DNA from: Nocardioides szechwanensis
GTDB lineage: Bacteria; Actinomycetota; Actinomycetes; Propionibacteriales; Nocardioidaceae
Assembly: GCF_900103935.1 (NCBI RefSeq)
Contig: NZ_FNIC01000002.1
Location: 372,001 to 436,000 of the forward strand
Direction: 5' to 3'
Length of the DNA: 64,000 nt
Each line of letters opens with the position of its first letter. Within the stretch, counting starts at the first letter, position 1. Below the pieces are notes generated by a model. It was not told the DNA's origin. It worked only from the letters and a program-made list of their open reading frames with translations, and made no database searches. Shown here in pieces: positions 16,907 through 25,882 of the stretch. The position numbers and the translations under genes were made by a program.

Positions 16907-17016
16907 GGGAGTACGACGTGTCGTGCGCCCCCGCGGTTCCCGGCCCCGAACACCCGTACCACCGCGACCGTGCACCCGGCCTCGGCGGTACGGGGTCTGA
17001 CTGGCATGCTGAGGAC

Positions 17017-18402
17017 GTGGGCACGAGCGTCGTTGTCGGGGCCGGCATCGCCGGCCTCACCGCAGCCCGCGACCTGGTCGCCGCAGGGCACCAGGTCGTG
17101 GTCCTCGAGCAGTCTGACCACGTCGGTGGCAAGCTGTGCCGGCACGAGGTCGGCGGGGTCCTCGTCGACGTCGGGGCCGAGGCGATGCTCAACCGCCGTC
17201 CCGAGGGCGTCGACCTGGCCCGGGCGCTGGGCCTGGAGGTCGAGCACCCGGCCCTCGCGTCCTCACGGATCTGGACCCGCGGCGCCCTGCGCCCGCTGCC
17301 CCGCTCGCTCATGGGCGTGCCGCTCGACCTCGAGCAGCTGGAGGCGTCCGGCGTGCTCTCCGAGGAGGGCGTGGCTCGGGTGAGGCAGGAGCCGTCGCTG
17401 CCTCCGGAGGTCATCGAGGGTGACATCTCGGTCGGCGCGCTGGTGGCGCGCAGGTTCGGGGACGAGGTCGTCGACCGGCTCGTCGAGCCGCTGCTCGGCG
17501 GGGTCTACGCCGGCCACGCCCGGGAGCTCTCGGCCCGAGCCTCGGTGCCCCAGCTGGTCGCCTTCGCCGAGCACGGCTCACTGCTGGAGCAGGCCGCGGC
17601 CATCCCCACGACGTACGACTCCCCGGTCTTCGCCGGCATCCCCGGCGGGATGGGTCGGCTGACCGACACCCTCGCCGCGGCGCTCGACGTTCGCACCGGC
17701 GCGACCCTCCGCTCCCTGGCCCGCACCCCCGACGGCTTCGCTCTCACGGTCGGTCCCACGACGGCGGTCGAGCTGGTCGAGTGCGACACACTCGTGCTCG
17801 CGACCCCGGCCGCCCCGACGGCCCGGCTGCTCGCCGACGTCGCGCCCGGCGCCGCGGCCGAGCTGGCCGGCATCGAGTCGGCGTCCATGGCGGTCGTGAC
17901 CTTCGCCTTCCGGGCCGAGGACGTCGCGGTGCTGGAGGAGAGCGGGTCGTCGGGCTTCCTCGTGCCGCCGGTCGACGGTCGCCGGATCAAGGCCTCGACG
18001 TTCTCCTTCGCCAAGTGGGGCTGGGTCCGTGCCGCCGGCGCGGAGTCAGGTCTCGTGCACCTGCGCACCTCGCTCGGGCGGCACCGCGAGGAGATCGCGC
18101 TCCAGGCGACCGACGACGAGCTGGTCGCGGCGTCGCTGGCCGACCTCGCCGCCGCCACCGGGCTCGATGCGACCCCTGTCGACGTCCACGTGCAGCGCTG
18201 GGGCGGCGGCCTGCCGCAGTACGCCGTCGGGCACCTCGAGCGGGTCGCCCGGATCCGGGCCGACGTGGCGCGGGTGCCCGGACTGGCGGTCTGCGGTGCG
18301 GCGTACGACGGGGTCGGGATCGCCGCCGTCGTCGAGTCCGGCCACCGGGCTGCGAGGGCATTGACGGGGGCGCCGACCGGCCCCGGCACAATGGAGCCAT
18401 GA
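17017..18402 (+). CDS. cgoX: Coproporphyrinogen III oxidase (HemY/CgoX type)
   Basis: FAD-dependent oxidase of 461 residues. The nucleotide-binding site [17 protein letters not shown] lies at residues 5-21 and [11 protein letters not shown] follows. It ends with the conserved [21 protein letters not shown]. In actinobacteria this enzyme oxidises coproporphyrinogen III to coproporphyrin III. The next gene, chdC, overlaps its stop (ATGA), which supports the coproporphyrin-dependent route rather than the protoporphyrin one. The start is GTG 17017, with a possible -10 box (CATGCT) close upstream. Confidence 0.92.
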   Translation: MGTSVVVGAGIAGLTAARDLVAAGHQVVVLEQSDHVGGKLCRHEVGGVLVDVGAEAMLNRRPEGVDLARALGLEVEHPALASSRIWTRGALRPLPRSLMGVPLDLEQLEASGVLSEEGVARVRQEPSLPPEVIEGDISVGALVARRFGDEVVDRLVEPLLGGVYAGHARELSARASVPQLVAFAEHGSLLEQAAAIPTTYDSPVFAGIPGGMGRLTDTLAAALDVRTGATLRSLARTPDGFALTVGPTTAVELVECDTLVLATPAAPTARLLADVAPGAAAELAGIESASMAVVTFAFRAEDVAVLEESGSSGFLVPPVDGRRIKASTFSFAKWGWVRAAGAESGLVHLRTSLGRHREEIALQATDDELVAASLADLAAATGLDATPVDVHVQRWGGGLPQYAVGHLERVARIRADVARVPGLAVCGAAYDGVGIAAVVESGHRAARALTGAPTGPGTMEP

Positions 18403-19106
18403 GCGACCAGCCGTCCAACGCCGCCCGGGTCCGCGAGATCAACGAGTCGATCCGCTACACGATGTGGTCGGTCTTCCGGCTCGACGACGTCCTCGGTGAC
18501 GCCGACCGGGCCGCCGAGGGCGCCGAGGTCGAGAAGCTCTTCGCCGAGCTCGCCGAGGCCGACGTGGTCGTGCGCGGCGTCTACGACGTCAGCGGGCTGC
18601 GCGCCGACGCCGACCTGATGGTGTGGATCCACGCGACGACCAGCGAGGAGCTCCAGCTGGCCTACCACCGCTTCCGTCGTACGGCGTTCGGTCGCCGCCT
18701 CGCACCGGTCTGGTCGCAGATGGCGCTGCACCGGCCCGCGGAGTTCAACAAGAGCCACGTGCCGGCTTTCCTCAACGACGAGGCGCCCAAGAAGCACATC
18801 TGCGTCTACCCGTTCGTGCGCTCCTACGAGTGGTACCTCCTCGAGGACTCCGAGCGCCGCCGGATGCTCGCCGAGCACGGCAAGATGGCGCGCGACTACA
18901 CCGACGTGCGGGCCAACACCGTGGCCAGCTTCGCCCTCGGCGACTACGAGTGGATGCTGGCCTTCGAGGCCGACGAGCTCTACCGGATCGTCGACCTGAT
19001 GCGGCACCTGCGCGCCTCCGACGCCCGCAAGCACGTGCGCGAGGAGGTGCCGTTCTACACCGGCTCCCTGGTGCCCGTCGCCGAGCTCGTGGAACGCCTT
19101 CCCTGA
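18399..19106 (+). CDS. chdC: Coproheme decarboxylase ChdC (HemQ)
   Basis: Last enzyme of the actinobacterial haem pathway: it converts Fe-coproporphyrin III to haem b using peroxide. It has 235 residues. Tyr137 (in [10 protein letters not shown]) fits the catalytic Tyr, His160 (in [11 protein letters not shown]) the proximal haem ligand, and His120 (in [10 protein letters not shown]) the distal His special to actinobacterial enzymes. The 17- and 23-residue spacings match those described for the Corynebacterium enzyme. ATG 18399 overlaps the cgoX stop by four bases. A ferrochelatase gene is not in this window. Confidence 0.95.
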   Translation: MSDQPSNAARVREINESIRYTMWSVFRLDDVLGDADRAAEGAEVEKLFAELAEADVVVRGVYDVSGLRADADLMVWIHATTSEELQLAYHRFRRTAFGRRLAPVWSQMALHRPAEFNKSHVPAFLNDEAPKKHICVYPFVRSYEWYLLEDSERRRMLAEHGKMARDYTDVRANTVASFALGDYEWMLAFEADELYRIVDLMRHLRASDARKHVREEVPFYTGSLVPVAELVERLP

Positions 19107-19124
19107 CCGTCGCGTCAGACGCAC

Positions 19125-19715
19125 ATGAGGGTCCTCGGTCCGCTGCTCCTGCTCGCGCTGCTCGTCGGCTGCGGCGACGCGGGTGGTGGTCGCACGGCGA
19201 TCGATGATGACCCGAGCGACGCGCCCCTGCTCACCAGCGGCGTAACCCTCGTGCTCGACGACGGTGACGGTGTCGAGCTGTGTCTCGGTGGCGCTGCCGA
19301 CTCGCTGCCGCCCCAGTGCGGCGGGCCGACACTTGTCGGCTGGGACTGGGCCGACGTGGACGATGAGACCTACGAGAGCGCCAGCGGCGTGCGGTGGGGA
19401 GAGTTCGCCGTGACCGGCACCTACGACGGCAGCGACTTCACGCCCACCGAGGTGGTGCCTGCCGACGAGTACGACGCGTCGCAGCTGCCGCCGTACGAGC
19501 CTCCGGGCACGCCTTCACCCGAGCGCACCGAGGTGGAGCTACTCGATATCCAGCGCGAGCTCACGGAGCTCCCCGAGCACCTCGGCAGCGGCACACCCGG
19601 GGGCGTGGTCGAGCTCATCGTGATCTACGACGACGGCACCCTGCAGCAGCGCCTGGACGACGAGTACGGCGAAGGCGTCGTAGTGGTCCAATCCATGCTG
19701 CAGCCCGTCGGGTGA
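19125..19715 (+). CDS. Lipoprotein, paralog of the next gene
   Basis: 196-residue lipoprotein with lipobox LLVGC. The core shares a pattern with the following gene: VELCLG, about nine residues, PPQCGGP, WDWAD, VRWGEFAVTGTYDG and FTPTEVVP. The two conserved Cys probably form a disulfide outside the cell. No known family is recognised. It is 18 bases downstream of chdC and may be read from the same message, though a link to haem is unproven. Confidence 0.75.
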   Translation: MRVLGPLLLLALLVGCGDAGGGRTAIDDDPSDAPLLTSGVTLVLDDGDGVELCLGGAADSLPPQCGGPTLVGWDWADVDDETYESASGVRWGEFAVTGTYDGSDFTPTEVVPADEYDASQLPPYEPPGTPSPERTEVELLDIQRELTELPEHLGSGTPGGVVELIVIYDDGTLQQRLDDEYGEGVVVVQSMLQPVG

Positions 19716-19753
19716 CCGCGGAACCGGACGCCGGCTCGCCGCGTCCTACGGTC

Positions 19754-20380
19754 ATGAAGACCACCCTCGTTGCTCTCTTGCTGGCCGTCCCGCTCCTCGC
19801 GTCCTGCGGGGGCGACGACCCCGCGGACACGGCCACCGACCCGGCCGGGAGCTCCGGCCTCGAGCGCCCCACCGAGGTGACGGCCGCGCCCGGCCAGGTG
19901 CGCAGCGCCAACCTGGCCACCGTCATGGACACCGGTTCGGTCGAGCTGTGCCTGGGCCCGGTCGCCGAGTCCTACCCGCCACAGTGCGGCGGCCCGGCGA
20001 TCACCAACTGGGACTGGGCCGACCACACGGGCATGTTCGAGCAGCAGGGTGAGGTGCGCTGGGGGACCTTCGCGGTCACCGGCACCTGGGACGGCACGTC
20101 GTTCACCCTCACAGAGGCGATCCCGGGCGCGCTCTACGACCCGATGTACGAGGAGCCCACGCCTCTGCCCGAGCCCGAGAAGGACTACTCCGACTCCGAG
20201 CTCCAGGCGATGGCCGAGGACCTCGGCGGCCTCCCCGGCGCCCAGGGCGCCTACGCCGACGACGGCGGCCACGTCCTGGTCGACGTGATCTACGACGACG
20301 GCTCGTTCCAGGACTGGGCCGACCAGGAGTACGGCGACGACGTGGTCGTCATCGGCTCCGCGCTGGTCGACGTCAGCTGA
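19754..20380 (+). CDS. Lipoprotein, paralog of the preceding gene
   Basis: 208-residue lipoprotein with lipobox LLASC. It shares [33 protein letters not shown] and FTLTEAIP with its neighbour, and both end with a short beta-rich domain containing VIYDDG and a D-EYG motif. This is a tandem duplication. ATG 19754 is the start. Function unknown. Confidence 0.75.
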   Translation: MKTTLVALLLAVPLLASCGGDDPADTATDPAGSSGLERPTEVTAAPGQVRSANLATVMDTGSVELCLGPVAESYPPQCGGPAITNWDWADHTGMFEQQGEVRWGTFAVTGTWDGTSFTLTEAIPGALYDPMYEEPTPLPEPEKDYSDSELQAMAEDLGGLPGAQGAYADDGGHVLVDVIYDDGSFQDWADQEYGDDVVVIGSALVDVS

Positions 20381-20384
20381 GGGC

Positions 20385-20675
20385 GTGGTTGGCGAGGAGG
20401 ACCCGGCCCCGGAGATCGTGGCACTGGTCGTGGCGGCTTTCGGGCTCACCCAGCGGGAGCGGGACGTCACCCAGCTGGTCCTACAGGGCGTCGACACCAA
20501 GGAGATCGCGGCGACGCTGCACGTCTCGGCGTACACCGTCCAGGACCACCTGAAGGCGGTGTTCGACAAGGCTGATGTGCGCAGCCGCCGCGAGCTCATC
20601 GCACGGATCTACTTCGACCAGTACGTGCCGAGGATGGGCTCCGAGATCGGGCCGTCCGGATGGTTCAGCTCCTAG
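20385..20675 (+). pseudogene. LuxR-type HTH fragment (5'-truncated regulator?)
   Basis: The 96 codons encode only the C-terminal helix-turn-helix of a LuxR-family regulator: [20 protein letters not shown] followed by [17 protein letters not shown] and [20 protein letters not shown]. In large GAF-LuxR regulators this segment is the C-terminus of proteins of about 350 residues. Here the frame begins five bases after a lipoprotein stop, with no sensory domain. It is either a remnant or a stand-alone HTH; the GTG start has no clear ribosome-binding site. Confidence 0.6.
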
Positions 20676-20700
20676 GGCTCATCGCCACGCCGCTGGTGCC

Positions 20701-21087
20701 TCAGCTGACCCTGATCGTGGCCGAGCGCGACGCCTTGCACTTCTCGCTGGTGTGGGTGCGGACGTAGTACCTGCCCGGCGGGATGTCACTGCGACCCGGC
20801 CCGAGGATCGCGTACTTCCCCAGGCGGTTGCTGTTGTCGTCGGCGACGAAGATGAACTTCTTCGAGCCGACGTCCTTCCAGAAGAGCCCGACCTGCACGT
20901 TCTTCTTGCAGCCGGCGCGCGCCGACTTCACCTTGCCCACGACCTTGCTGCCATCAGGGGCGAGCGCGATCGTGAACTTAACCTCGGCCTTGGCCGCCGG
21001 CTGTGCGTTGCTGACAGGTCCTGCCGTGAGCGTGGTCGCGACCAGCGCGAGGGCGCCGATCCGGACCAGAAGTCTCGTGGATGCCAT
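20701..21087 (-). CDS. Small secreted protein
   Basis: 128 residues with a cleavable signal peptide (about 1-28, LVRIGALALVATTLTAGPVSNA) and no lipobox. The mature part is basic and beta-rich, with two Cys (GCKKN and EKCKA) likely to form a disulfide. AGGGGAG lies at good spacing before ATG 21087. No known family is recognised. Confidence 0.7.
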   Translation of the reverse strand: MASTRLLVRIGALALVATTLTAGPVSNAQPAAKAEVKFTIALAPDGSKVVGKVKSARAGCKKNVQVGLFWKDVGSKKFIFVADDNSNRLGKYAILGPGRSDIPPGRYYVRTHTSEKCKASRSATIRVS

Positions 21088-21155
21088 GGTTCTCCCCTTC
21101 GCCTGGGGAGAGTCAACGCCGCTTTACCCGGGGCCACCATGGCCCGTCTGGGCGG

Positions 21156-21560
21156 TTACTGCTCCGCGACCGGCTCCAGGGTCAGGCTGATCGAGTTGAT
21201 GCAGTAGCGGTCGCCCGTGGGGGTGCCGTAGCCGTCGGGGAAGACGTGACCGAGGTGGGAGCCACAGTTGGCGCACCGGACCTCGACCCGCTTCATGCCG
21301 GCGGAGGTGTCCTCGATGTACTCGATCGTGTCGCTCATCGGCTGGTAGAAGCTCGGCCAGCCGCAGCCGGAGTGGAACTTCGTGTCCGACTCGAACAGCT
21401 TGGCCTGGCACGCCTTGCAGCGATAGACGCCGGTCGTCTCAGTGTCGGTGTACTCACCCGTGAACGCCCGCTCCGTGCCGGCCTTGCGGAGTACGGCGTA
21501 CTCCTCGGGCGAGAGCTCGGCTCGCCACTCCTCGTCGGTCTTCTCCACCTGGTAGCCCAT
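21156..21560 (-). CDS. msrB: Peptide-methionine (R)-S-oxide reductase MsrB
   Basis: 134-residue repair enzyme that reduces methionine-R-sulfoxide. Two CxxC pairs (CKAC, CANC) bind zinc; CGWPSF, HLGHVFPDG and the catalytic Cys in DRYCINS are all present. The start is ATG 21560; GTG 21569 is in frame but unneeded. It is divergent from the ferredoxin reductase gene, with an inverted repeat between them. Confidence 0.95.
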   Translation of the reverse strand: MGYQVEKTDEEWRAELSPEEYAVLRKAGTERAFTGEYTDTETTGVYRCKACQAKLFESDTKFHSGCGWPSFYQPMSDTIEYIEDTSAGMKRVEVRCANCGSHLGHVFPDGYGTPTGDRYCINSISLTLEPVAEQ

Positions 21561-21615
21561 GGTCTCCACGGTAAGGGCTAAGACAAACTCGCCGAGCGCT
21601 TCACCCCCAAGGCTG

Positions 21616-21635
21616 GTTGACGGAACTCAGTCAAC
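21616..21635. promoter_or_regulatory. Candidate operator before the reductase-desaturase pair
   Basis: GTTGAC, eight bases, GTCAAC: a perfect 6-bp inverted repeat ending just before ATG 21638. In mycobacteria the equivalent reductase-desaturase genes are controlled by a TetR protein. Repressor identity here is unknown. Confidence 0.4.
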
Positions 21636-21637
21636 AC

Positions 21638-22726
21638 ATGTTCACTGAGCGGATGGCTGGCACAATCCCCTGGGAACGCGTGCGCAGGGCGGGGTCGAAG
21701 CTGACCACCCCCTTGCACCCCGACGACTACCTCTCCCTGCTCAACCCGCTGTGGAGCTCTCGTGAGCTGCGCGGGCGGATCGAGAAGGTGATCCCCGAGA
21801 CCGAGGACGCCGCCACCCTGGTGATCCGTCCCGGGTGGGGCTGGCACTACGACCACAGCCCCGGCCAGTACGTCGGCATCGGCGTGCAGGTCGAGGGCCG
21901 GTTCCAGTGGCGCTCCTACTCCGTGAGCTCACCGCCGCGGCGCAGCGGTCGGACCATCTCGATCACGGTGCGCGCGATGCCCGAGGGGCTGCTGTCGGCC
22001 CACCTGGTGAAGGGCCTCGAGCCCGGCACCATCGTCCGGCTGGCGAAGCCCGAGGGCGACTTCGTGATGCCCGACCCGCCGCCCGCCCAGGTCCTGTTCC
22101 TGGTCGGCGGCAGCGGGATCACGCCGGTCATGGCCATGCTGCGCACCCTCGACCGCCGCGGCACCATGCCCGACGTGGTGCTCCACTACTCCTCGCCCAC
22201 CGCGGACCGGATGATCTTCCGCGACGAGCTCAAGGCGCTGTCGGACAAGCACGAGCAGCTGACGCTGCACGAGCTGCACACCGACGTCGACGGCATGCTC
22301 GACCTGGCCGAGATGGACCGGATCTGTCCCGACTGGAAGCAGCGCAGCACCTGGGCCTGCGGCCCCGGGCCGATGCTCGACGCCGTCACCGAGCACTGGG
22401 AGCAGGCGGGGGTGGAGGACAACCTCCACCTCGAGCGGTTCTCGCTCGAGCTCGGCGGCGAGGGCGGCGAGGGCGGCACGATCACCTTCCGCAACTCGAA
22501 CAAGACGATCGACGCCGACGGCGCCACGACGGTTCTCGAGGCCGGCGAGCAGGCCGGCGTCGGGATGCCCTACGGCTGCCGCATGGGCATCTGCCACACC
22601 TGCACCCTGACCCTCGTCTCCGGCACCATCCGCGACCTGCGCAGCGGTGACGAGTTCGGGCAGCCCAACGAGCCCGTCCAGACCTGTGTCACCGCCGCCG
22701 TCGGCGACTGCACGTTCGACATCTAA
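21638..22726 (+). CDS. Ferredoxin-type oxidoreductase, partner of the fatty-acid desaturase
   Basis: 362-residue electron-transfer protein with an FAD-binding fold (WRSYSVSSPP, about 105-115), an NAD(P)-binding fold (LFLVGGSGITPVMAML) and a C-terminal plant-type 2Fe-2S domain (GCRMGICHTCTL and a later Cys in QTCVTAA). It resembles mycobacterial Rv3230c, which feeds electrons to DesA3. The desaturase gene follows. Start choices are ATG 21638 or ATG 21653; the second gives the N-terminus most like homologs (MAGTIPWERVR). Confidence 0.9.
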   Translation: MFTERMAGTIPWERVRRAGSKLTTPLHPDDYLSLLNPLWSSRELRGRIEKVIPETEDAATLVIRPGWGWHYDHSPGQYVGIGVQVEGRFQWRSYSVSSPPRRSGRTISITVRAMPEGLLSAHLVKGLEPGTIVRLAKPEGDFVMPDPPPAQVLFLVGGSGITPVMAMLRTLDRRGTMPDVVLHYSSPTADRMIFRDELKALSDKHEQLTLHELHTDVDGMLDLAEMDRICPDWKQRSTWACGPGPMLDAVTEHWEQAGVEDNLHLERFSLELGGEGGEGGTITFRNSNKTIDADGATTVLEAGEQAGVGMPYGCRMGICHTCTLTLVSGTIRDLRSGDEFGQPNEPVQTCVTAAVGDCTFDI

Positions 22727-22729
22727 GGT

Positions 22730-22744
22730 CCGCGCGAAGCGCGG
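22730..22744 (+). terminator. Hairpin after the reductase gene
   Basis: CCGCGC-GAA-GCGCGG starts three bases after the stop codon. There is no T-tract. It may be a terminator or an mRNA-stabilising hairpin between reductase and desaturase. Confidence 0.45.
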
Positions 22745-22786
22745 AGGTTGAGGTGCGAGGCCGCCCGCGGCCGAGCCTCGAAACCC
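22744..22786. repeat. Dispersed intergenic palindromic repeat, copy B
   Basis: GGTTGAGGTGCGAGGC ... GAGCCTCGAAACC, related to the copies near 9190 and 48835. It lies between the reductase and desaturase genes. Confidence 0.6.
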
Positions 22787-22810
22787 CGTAAGACGAAAGG
22801 AAACCTGCAA

Positions 22811-24052
22811 ATGGCTATCGCCGACGTCAAGGAGTACACCCACCTCAGCGAGGAGGAGGTCGAGCAGCTCGGACGCGAGCTCGACGCCATCCGCGCCGAC
22901 ATCGAGGAGTCCCGCAACGCCAAGGATGCGGCGTACATCAACCGGATGATCAAGATCCAGCGCGGCCTCGCCGCGGCCGGACGGGTCACGTTGATCGCCG
23001 GCACCCAGTCGGCCAAGGCCCGCAAGCCGGCGGCCGTGCTGGGCAGCAGCCTGCTCGGCGTGGCCAAGATCCTCGAGAACATGGAGATCGGCCACAACGT
23101 CATGCACGGCCAGTGGGACTGGATGAACGACCCGGAGATCCACTCCAGCAACTGGGAGTGGGACACCGCCCAGCCCGCCGAGCAGTGGAAGCACTCGCAC
23201 AACTACGTGCACCACCAGTTCACCAACGTGCTCGGTCACGACAACGACATCGGGTACGGCGTGCTGCGGATGGCGCGCGAGCAGAAGTGGCACCCCTACT
23301 ACCTCGGCCAGCCGGTCTACAACGCGCTGCTCGCCTCGCTCTTCCAGTGGGGCGTCTCGCTGCACGACCTCGACCTCGAGCGGATCCGCAAGGGCGAGAA
23401 GGACCCCAAGGAGATGAAGCGTCAGCTTCGTCAGATCGTGAAGAAGGGTCGCAACCAGATACTCAAGGACTACATCGTCTACCCCGCCCTGTCGGGCAAG
23501 CACTGGAAGACGACCCTCAAGGCCAACGCGACCGCCAACCTGGCGCGCAACCTGTGGTCCTACATGATCATCTTCTGCGGGCACTTCCCCGACGGTGCGC
23601 TGCACTTCACCGAGGAGGAGCTCGAGGACGAGACCCGCGCCGAGTGGTACCTCCGCCAGATGCTCGGTTCGGCCAACTTCGAGGGTGGCCGGACGCTCCA
23701 CATCCTCAGCGGCAGCCTGGGCTACCAGATCGAGCACCACCTGTTCCCCGACCTGCCGAGCAACCGCTACCCGGAGATCTCGGTCAAGGTCCGGGCACTG
23801 TGCGACAAGTACGACATCCCGTACACGACCGGACCGCTGTACAAGCAGTACGGCCAGACGTTCCGCACGATCATGAAGCTGTCGCTCCCCAACCACATGA
23901 CGGCGACCGACGACCCGGCCCCGCCGGAGCGCCGCGACACCGCCGACGAGCGGCCCCGCGACCACAAGCGTCGCTCCGACGAGGAGCGTCAGCCCCGCCG
24001 GCGCGAGCTCGGTGCCTACTCGCGCAGCCCGCGCGAGCGCGAGCACGACTGA
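22811..24052 (+). CDS. Membrane fatty-acid desaturase (DesA3-like)
   Basis: 413-residue integral-membrane desaturase. The three iron-binding His boxes are HNVMH (in IGHNVMHGQWDW), HNYVHH (in HSHNYVHHQFTN) and QIEHH (in YQIEHHLFPDLPSNRY). By comparison with mycobacterial DesA3 it probably makes oleate-type delta-9 unsaturated fatty acids using electrons from the preceding reductase. The C-terminal 50 residues are a charged Arg/Glu/Asp tail. AAAGGAAA precedes ATG 22811. It overlaps the next gene by one base (TGATG). Confidence 0.92.
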   Translation: MAIADVKEYTHLSEEEVEQLGRELDAIRADIEESRNAKDAAYINRMIKIQRGLAAAGRVTLIAGTQSAKARKPAAVLGSSLLGVAKILENMEIGHNVMHGQWDWMNDPEIHSSNWEWDTAQPAEQWKHSHNYVHHQFTNVLGHDNDIGYGVLRMAREQKWHPYYLGQPVYNALLASLFQWGVSLHDLDLERIRKGEKDPKEMKRQLRQIVKKGRNQILKDYIVYPALSGKHWKTTLKANATANLARNLWSYMIIFCGHFPDGALHFTEEELEDETRAEWYLRQMLGSANFEGGRTLHILSGSLGYQIEHHLFPDLPSNRYPEISVKVRALCDKYDIPYTTGPLYKQYGQTFRTIMKLSLPNHMTATDDPAPPERRDTADERPRDHKRRSDEERQPRRRELGAYSRSPREREHD

Positions 24053-24462
24053 TGGACGCGGCGCCCACGACGTTCGCCGAGCTGCCGCGCGACCCGCGGC
24101 TCGGGGTGCCAGTGCCGTTCGCGTGCTCGTCTCCGGGCGAGCTCGACAAGCGGCGGGTCACACAGTGCGCCCTGAGCCGGGTCTGCGGTGTGTGCGGTGC
24201 CGGCCTCGGCCGGCCCATCGCGTTCCTCGGCTCGCGGCTCGAGGAGGGCCGCAACGCCTTCCACTTCCCGCCCACGCACGAGGCGTGCGCCAGCTCCCTG
24301 CTGGCGGCGTACGCCGGTCTCGGCGAGCCGGCGCTCGGCCAGGACGAGGTGCTCGACGACTGGGTGGTGGTGACGACCGCGAGCTTCGAGTTCGTGCGGC
24401 CGGGCCGAGAGGACCTCGACCGGCGCCCGACGTTCCAGCTGACGGCGGTCCTCTCCGGCTAG
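24052..24462 (+). CDS. Hypothetical cysteine-containing protein
   Basis: 136 residues, unrecognised. A Cys cluster (CALSRVCGVCGAGLG, about 42-56) plus a later HEAC suggests metal binding or a small zinc-ribbon-like fold. ATG 24052 shares a base with the desaturase stop, so it is translationally coupled to it. Its role in lipid desaturation is only a guess from position. Confidence 0.75.
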   Translation: MDAAPTTFAELPRDPRLGVPVPFACSSPGELDKRRVTQCALSRVCGVCGAGLGRPIAFLGSRLEEGRNAFHFPPTHEACASSLLAAYAGLGEPALGQDEVLDDWVVVTTASFEFVRPGREDLDRRPTFQLTAVLSG

Positions 24463-24465
24463 GGT
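24460..24465 (+). promoter_or_regulatory. -10 box, leaderless start of the LigD-type polymerase
   Basis: TAGGGT, overlapping the stop of the preceding gene, lies seven bases before ATG 24473. No Shine-Dalgarno sequence. Confidence 0.5.
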
Positions 24466-24472
24466 CGGCGCC

Positions 24473-25555
24473 ATGCCGAAGCCGCCTGCCGCCGAGGTCG
24501 ACGCGGGCGGACGCGCGGTGCGCGTGTCCAGCCCCGACCGGGTCATCTACGAGGCCACCGACAGCACTCCCGAGGCCACCAAGCTGATGGTGGCGGAGTA
24601 CTTCGCCAGCGTCGGCGACGGCCTGATGCGGGCGCTGCGCGACCGGCCGACGGCGCTGGAGCGCTGGCCCGCCGGCGTACGCCCGGAGATCAAGCTGGCG
24701 ACCGGACGGCCCGGCGAGAAGGCCGACGCGTTCTACCAGAAGCGGGTGCCGAAGGGGGCGCCCGACTACCTCGAGAGCGTCGAGATCACCTTCCCGTCCG
24801 GTCGCACTGCCGAGGAGATCGTGCCGACCGAGATCGCGGTGCCGGTCTGGTGCGCCCACATGGGCACGCTCACGTTCCACCCCTGGCCCGTACGACGTGC
24901 CGACGTCGACCGGCCGGACGAGCTGCGCATCGACCTCGACCCCCAGCCCGGCACGGGCTTCACCGACGCGGTGCGGGTCGCCGGGGTGGCCAAGGAGCTG
25001 CTGGAGGACCTGGGGCTGCGCGGCTTCGTCAAGACGTCGGGCAACCGCGGGGTGCACGTCTACGTCCGGATCCGGCCGGAGTGGGAGTTCGCGGACGTGC
25101 GGCACGCGGCGATCGGCTTCGGCCGTGAGCTGGAGCGGCGCGACGACCAGGTGACGACGGCGTGGTGGAAGGAGGAGCGGGGGGAGCGGATCTTCGTCGA
25201 CTTCAACCAGAACACCCGGGACCGCACGATCGCGTCGGCCTACTCGCTACGGCCGATCGAGGGCGCGCCCGTCTCCACCCCGCTGCACTGGGACGAGCTG
25301 GCCGGGGTGACCGATCCGAGCGTCTTCAACCTGTTCACGGTGCCGGAGCGGCTCGCCGACGGGGACCCCTGGGCGTCGATCGACGACGAAGCCTTCTCGC
25401 TGGAGCCGCTGCTCCGGCTGTGGGAGGAGCTGCCGGGCGGCGAGCTCAACTACCCGCCGGACCACCCGAAGATGCCGGGCGAGCCGCCGCGGGTGCAGCC
25501 GAGCAAGAAGGTCGCCTCCCACTGGGACGAGGCGGGCAACCGCATCGACCCGTAG
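24473..25555 (+). CDS. Stand-alone LigD-type polymerase/primase domain
   Basis: 360-residue archaeo-eukaryotic primase-type polymerase, like the PolDom of LigD used in non-homologous end joining. The metal-binding pair is Asp154/Asp156 in RIDLDPQPG; KTSGNRGVHVYV and DFNQNTRDRTIASAYSLR complete the fold. It lacks the ligase and phosphoesterase domains of full LigD. A LigC-type ligase lies 9 kb away (34363-35508), so the functions are split. No Ku gene is in the window. Confidence 0.9.
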   Translation: MPKPPAAEVDAGGRAVRVSSPDRVIYEATDSTPEATKLMVAEYFASVGDGLMRALRDRPTALERWPAGVRPEIKLATGRPGEKADAFYQKRVPKGAPDYLESVEITFPSGRTAEEIVPTEIAVPVWCAHMGTLTFHPWPVRRADVDRPDELRIDLDPQPGTGFTDAVRVAGVAKELLEDLGLRGFVKTSGNRGVHVYVRIRPEWEFADVRHAAIGFGRELERRDDQVTTAWWKEERGERIFVDFNQNTRDRTIASAYSLRPIEGAPVSTPLHWDELAGVTDPSVFNLFTVPERLADGDPWASIDDEAFSLEPLLRLWEELPGGELNYPPDHPKMPGEPPRVQPSKKVASHWDEAGNRIDP

Positions 25556-25882
25556 GAGCTGGCCCGAAATGGCTGGAACCCCGCTCGGCGCACCCTCCGC
25601 GAGGCGCCGTGCGGGGTTCCATCCAACCTGTCCTCAACACCCCCCCAGGTGTCTCTGAGTCGCCCCTCCAGCGCTCATGAGGACTGATGCTTCCGGTGGA
25701 CCGATCCTCGCGTCATCCCCCCGGATCCGCGAGGTCCCGGTCCTCCGTCATCAACATTTGTGGTGTCGATCTACAAAACCTAAGAATGCGTCTTACACCT
25801 GTAGGCAACAGGACATCCACACGACGTATAACGTTCGGTAACAACCTCCACAGCTGTGAAGGGTGAGGTTGAAGGGGTGACA
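25556..25882. other. 327-base intergenic region
   Basis: After the terminator hairpin (25575-25620) comes an AT-richer stretch (about 25750-25850) that probably holds the GT61 promoter. It contains the small inverted repeat CCTGT-AGGCA-ACAGG at 25798-25812 and a TATAAC near 25828. No gene is seen. Confidence 0.5.
25575..25620. terminator. Large hairpin terminator after the LigD-type polymerase
   Basis: GGAACCCCGC (25575-25584) pairs perfectly with GCGGGGTTCC (25611-25620), with an inner GGCGC/GCGCC stem. It starts 19 bases after the stop codon. No U-tract, as is common in actinobacteria. Confidence 0.7.

Noticed and set aside
21929..24046. 705-codon antisense frame across the reductase and desaturase
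   Set aside because: Composition is the mirror of the real genes (Val/Leu/Gly/Arg-rich), with no domain.
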